Shown here: positions 14,421-14,660 of the stretch, piece after piece
Layout of the letters: every line of letters begins with the position of its first letter
How positions within the stretch are numbered: the stretch's first letter is position 1
Source of the DNA: DATGMP01 sp035293565
Lineage (GTDB): Bacteria > Pseudomonadota > Alphaproteobacteria > BOG-932 > Roseiterribacteraceae
DNA: 14,660 nt
Direction: 5' to 3'
Assembly: GCA_035293565.1 (NCBI GenBank)
Contig: DATGMP010000002.1
Span: 1-14,660, forward strand
Made by a program: the position numbers and the translations under genes
The notes under the pieces: generated by a model
The model's input: only the letters and a program-made list of their open reading frames with translations
Database searches by the model: none
What the model was told of the DNA's origin: nothing

Positions 14421-14660
14421 AGATCGCATTTCCGTTCCTGCTTCTGCTCCTTGCTCTAGTCGCGCCCTACCGCACAGCCGAGGCGGCGCTCAAGATCCAG
14501 CGCGTGATCAGCCCGGGCGGCATAGAAGCCTGGCTGATGGAGGATCACCGCGTGCCGCTGATGGCGCTCGACGTAACGTTCCGCGGCGGGGCCGCGCTCG
14601 ATCCGGCGGGCAAGGAGGGATTGGCCGCGCTGACCGCATCCCTGCTCGACGAGGGCGCCG
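14417..14660 (+). CDS. M16 family protein, inactive partner subunit (5' part)
   Basis: Starts at ATG 14417, overlapping the previous stop (ATGA), and runs off the window after 81 complete codons. It has a clear signal peptide (hydrophobic residues 4-16, FPFLLLLLALVAP, likely cleavage near T-A-E-A-A). It then shows an M16 N-terminal domain: ISPGGIEAWLMEDHRVPLMA and FRGGAALDPAGKEGLAALTA. Where the catalytic subunit has H74, E77 and H78, this protein has A71, A74 and S75, so it cannot bind zinc in the usual way. Such proteins act as the non-catalytic partner in M16 heterodimers. Only the N-terminal part is visible. Confidence 0.9.
   Translation, partial: MKIAFPFLLLLLALVAPYRTAEAALKIQRVISPGGIEAWLMEDHRVPLMALDVTFRGGAALDPAGKEGLAALTASLLDEGA

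Overview
The window is a GC-rich stretch of bacterial chromosome with dense, mostly typical genes. The ribF-ileS-lspA-DUF3035 lipoprotein-M16-M16 order, the GTG starts and the PleC/DivJ-like histidine kinase point to an alphaproteobacterium. A Rhodospirillales-like lineage is my best guess, from gene order and protein style only. No phage, transposon, CRISPR array, rRNA or tRNA is visible.

Left part (1-4847): the end of a TonB/TolA C-terminal-like protein converges with a two-domain chromate transporter (chrA, minus strand). The 5' end of chrA is abnormal: conserved N-terminal codons lie upstream of the only usable GTG and are cut off by an in-frame TAA. Divergent from chrA is a pentapeptide-repeat protein built from two similar modules. 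It is followed six bases later by an AguB-type carbon-nitrogen hydrolase (N-carbamoylputrescine amidase), whose stop overlaps the stop of a convergent orphan membrane histidine kinase.

Middle part (4848-8201): an inverted repeat lies in front of the kinase gene. Next come a minus-strand beta-alanine/omega-amino acid:pyruvate aminotransferase, a 243-base divergent regulatory gap, and a 33-residue single-span membrane protein with a very strong ribosome binding site. A strong hairpin separates this small gene from the convergent asd (aspartate-semialdehyde dehydrogenase). Divergent from asd is an unrecognised 89-residue protein.

Right part (8202-14660): a housekeeping and envelope operon on the plus strand. 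ribF makes FMN and FAD, ileS charges tRNA-Ile, lspA removes signal peptides from prolipoproteins, and then come a DUF3035/BamF-like lipoprotein, a catalytic M16 zinc peptidase and its inactive M16 partner (cut by the window edge). From ileS onward every junction is a four-base stop/start overlap, so translation is probably coupled along the chain.

I see no obviously new multi-gene system. The points most worth checking are the disrupted 5' end of chrA, the 33-residue membrane protein, the inverted repeat before the histidine kinase, and the duplicated H-x-x-W cap in the pentapeptide protein.
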